Positions 63,843 to 64,000 of a stretch of 64,000 nt of DNA are shown piece after piece. Both the position numbers and the translations under genes were made by a program. Below the pieces are notes generated by a model. It saw only the letters and a list, made by a program, of their open reading frames with translations, was not told the origin of the DNA and searched no databases. This DNA comes from Oscillospiraceae bacterium (GTDB lineage Bacteria; Bacillota; Clostridia; Oscillospirales; Oscillospiraceae), in contig SVKU01000001.1 in NCBI GenBank assembly GCA_015068245.1, positions 124,001-188,000 on the forward strand. The letters run 5' to 3'. Each line of letters begins with the position of its first letter. Within the stretch, counting starts at the first letter, position 1.

Positions 63843-63868
63843 TAATAAAAATGACATATGCCAATTAT
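63825..63868 (-). promoter_or_regulatory. 17-bp inverted repeat: operator copies 2 and 3 and decarboxylase terminator
   Basis: ATAATTGGCATATGTCA / TGACATATGCCAATTAT with a 10-nt centre. Each arm contains one TGNCATATGNCA element. The repeat starts 1 base after the decarboxylase stop and is followed by TTTTG on the minus strand, so it can also serve as that gene's terminator. Confidence 0.65.
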
Positions 63869-64000
63869 TCAAATTACTACACTGATATTTTCGATACCGT
63901 AAATATCAAAAAGCTTTAAAGCTTCTTCTGTTACAACTTCTCCGGATACAACGATCGGTATAGCAGGAGGACAAGATACAGTAGGTGATGCACAAATCCT
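63869..64000 (-). CDS. Orn/Lys/Arg decarboxylase, C-terminal end (cut by window edge)
   Basis: The last 43 residues of a PLP-dependent amino acid decarboxylase: RICASPTVSCPPAIPIVVSG, then EVVTEEALKLFDIYGIENIS. The Ser-Cys-Pro-Pro-Ala-Ile-Pro stretch is typical of the C-terminal domain of the SpeA/LdcC type found in Firmicutes. The decarboxylase would make a polyamine or its precursor. Most of the gene lies beyond the window. Confidence 0.8.
   Translation of the reverse strand, partial: RICASPTVSCPPAIPIVVSGEVVTEEALKLFDIYGIENISVVI

Overview
The window comes from a spore-forming member of the Clostridia. The sporulation genes (spoIIGA-sigE, an uninterrupted sigK, a SpoIID-like and a SpoIIM-like protein), the T-box leaders, yajC-tgt-queA, the anaerobic radical SAM and ferredoxin-type proteins and the moderate GC content all point that way. 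A gut Oscillospirales-type anaerobe is my best guess (inference). Most genes are core housekeeping. Two stretches, about 17.8-34.6 kb and 52.8-63.9 kb, are accessory in character.

Layout. 0-4 kb: nfo (cut by the window edge), Mn-catalase/CotJC, azlCD, and an sdpI/sdpR-like pair with a clear promoter and operator. 4-13 kb (mostly minus strand): tRNA-Pro, YesL-like protein, xerD, SpoIIM-like, proC, yajC, tgt, queA, SpoIID/SPOR protein. 13-18 kb (plus): asd-dapA-dapB-ACT protein, then murC. 17.8-25.5 kb: an Old Yellow Enzyme-type flavoprotein with a (Gly-Gly-Pro)10 insert, a secreted beta-helix protein, a repeat element between duplicated terminators, an orphan solute-binding lipoprotein, and a CoA-transferase. 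25.6-34.6 kb: trmO, a P-loop kinase, tRNA-Thr and tRNA-Asp, an ACT protein, and two T-box-controlled units. One unit encodes an HTH-cupin-acyl-CoA ligase fusion. The other encodes a degenerate LeuA-like protein plus a TIM-barrel/acyl-CoA ligase fusion. 34.7-52.8 kb: sigK, GT2, rodA, tsaE-tsaB, upp, coaX, a truncated MetH-like protein, sigE-spoIIGA, a radical SAM protein, DUF951, an S1-domain protein, rarA, glyA, nth, an SLH protein and pepT. 52.8-61 kb: three tandem SnoaL/NTF2-like proteins, a second orphan solute-binding lipoprotein, a secreted metallophosphoesterase with an SLH-like module, and a second beta-helix protein that carries a Gly-Gly-Pro tract and has no signal peptide. 61-64 kb: an operon of DUF134, two NifX-like proteins and two MinD-ferredoxin ATPases behind a triple-operator promoter, then the end of an Orn/Lys/Arg decarboxylase.

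How it may fit together. The best candidate for an undescribed system is a duplicated module. Locus A (17.8-24 kb) and locus B (52.8-61 kb) each hold a beta-helix paralogue, an orphan solute-binding-protein paralogue and enzymes of small-molecule or steroid/aromatic type (OYE flavoprotein in A, SnoaL-like proteins in B). Gly-Gly-Pro or Pro/Gly-rich tracts recur in several of these otherwise unrelated proteins. The three SnoaL-like proteins also share a C-terminal tail motif ending in Glu-Thr-x-Ser-Tyr. A second candidate is the T-box-regulated acyl-CoA ligase island, which looks like amino-acid-responsive acyl activation and not protein synthesis. Functions assigned to either system are inference from family membership.
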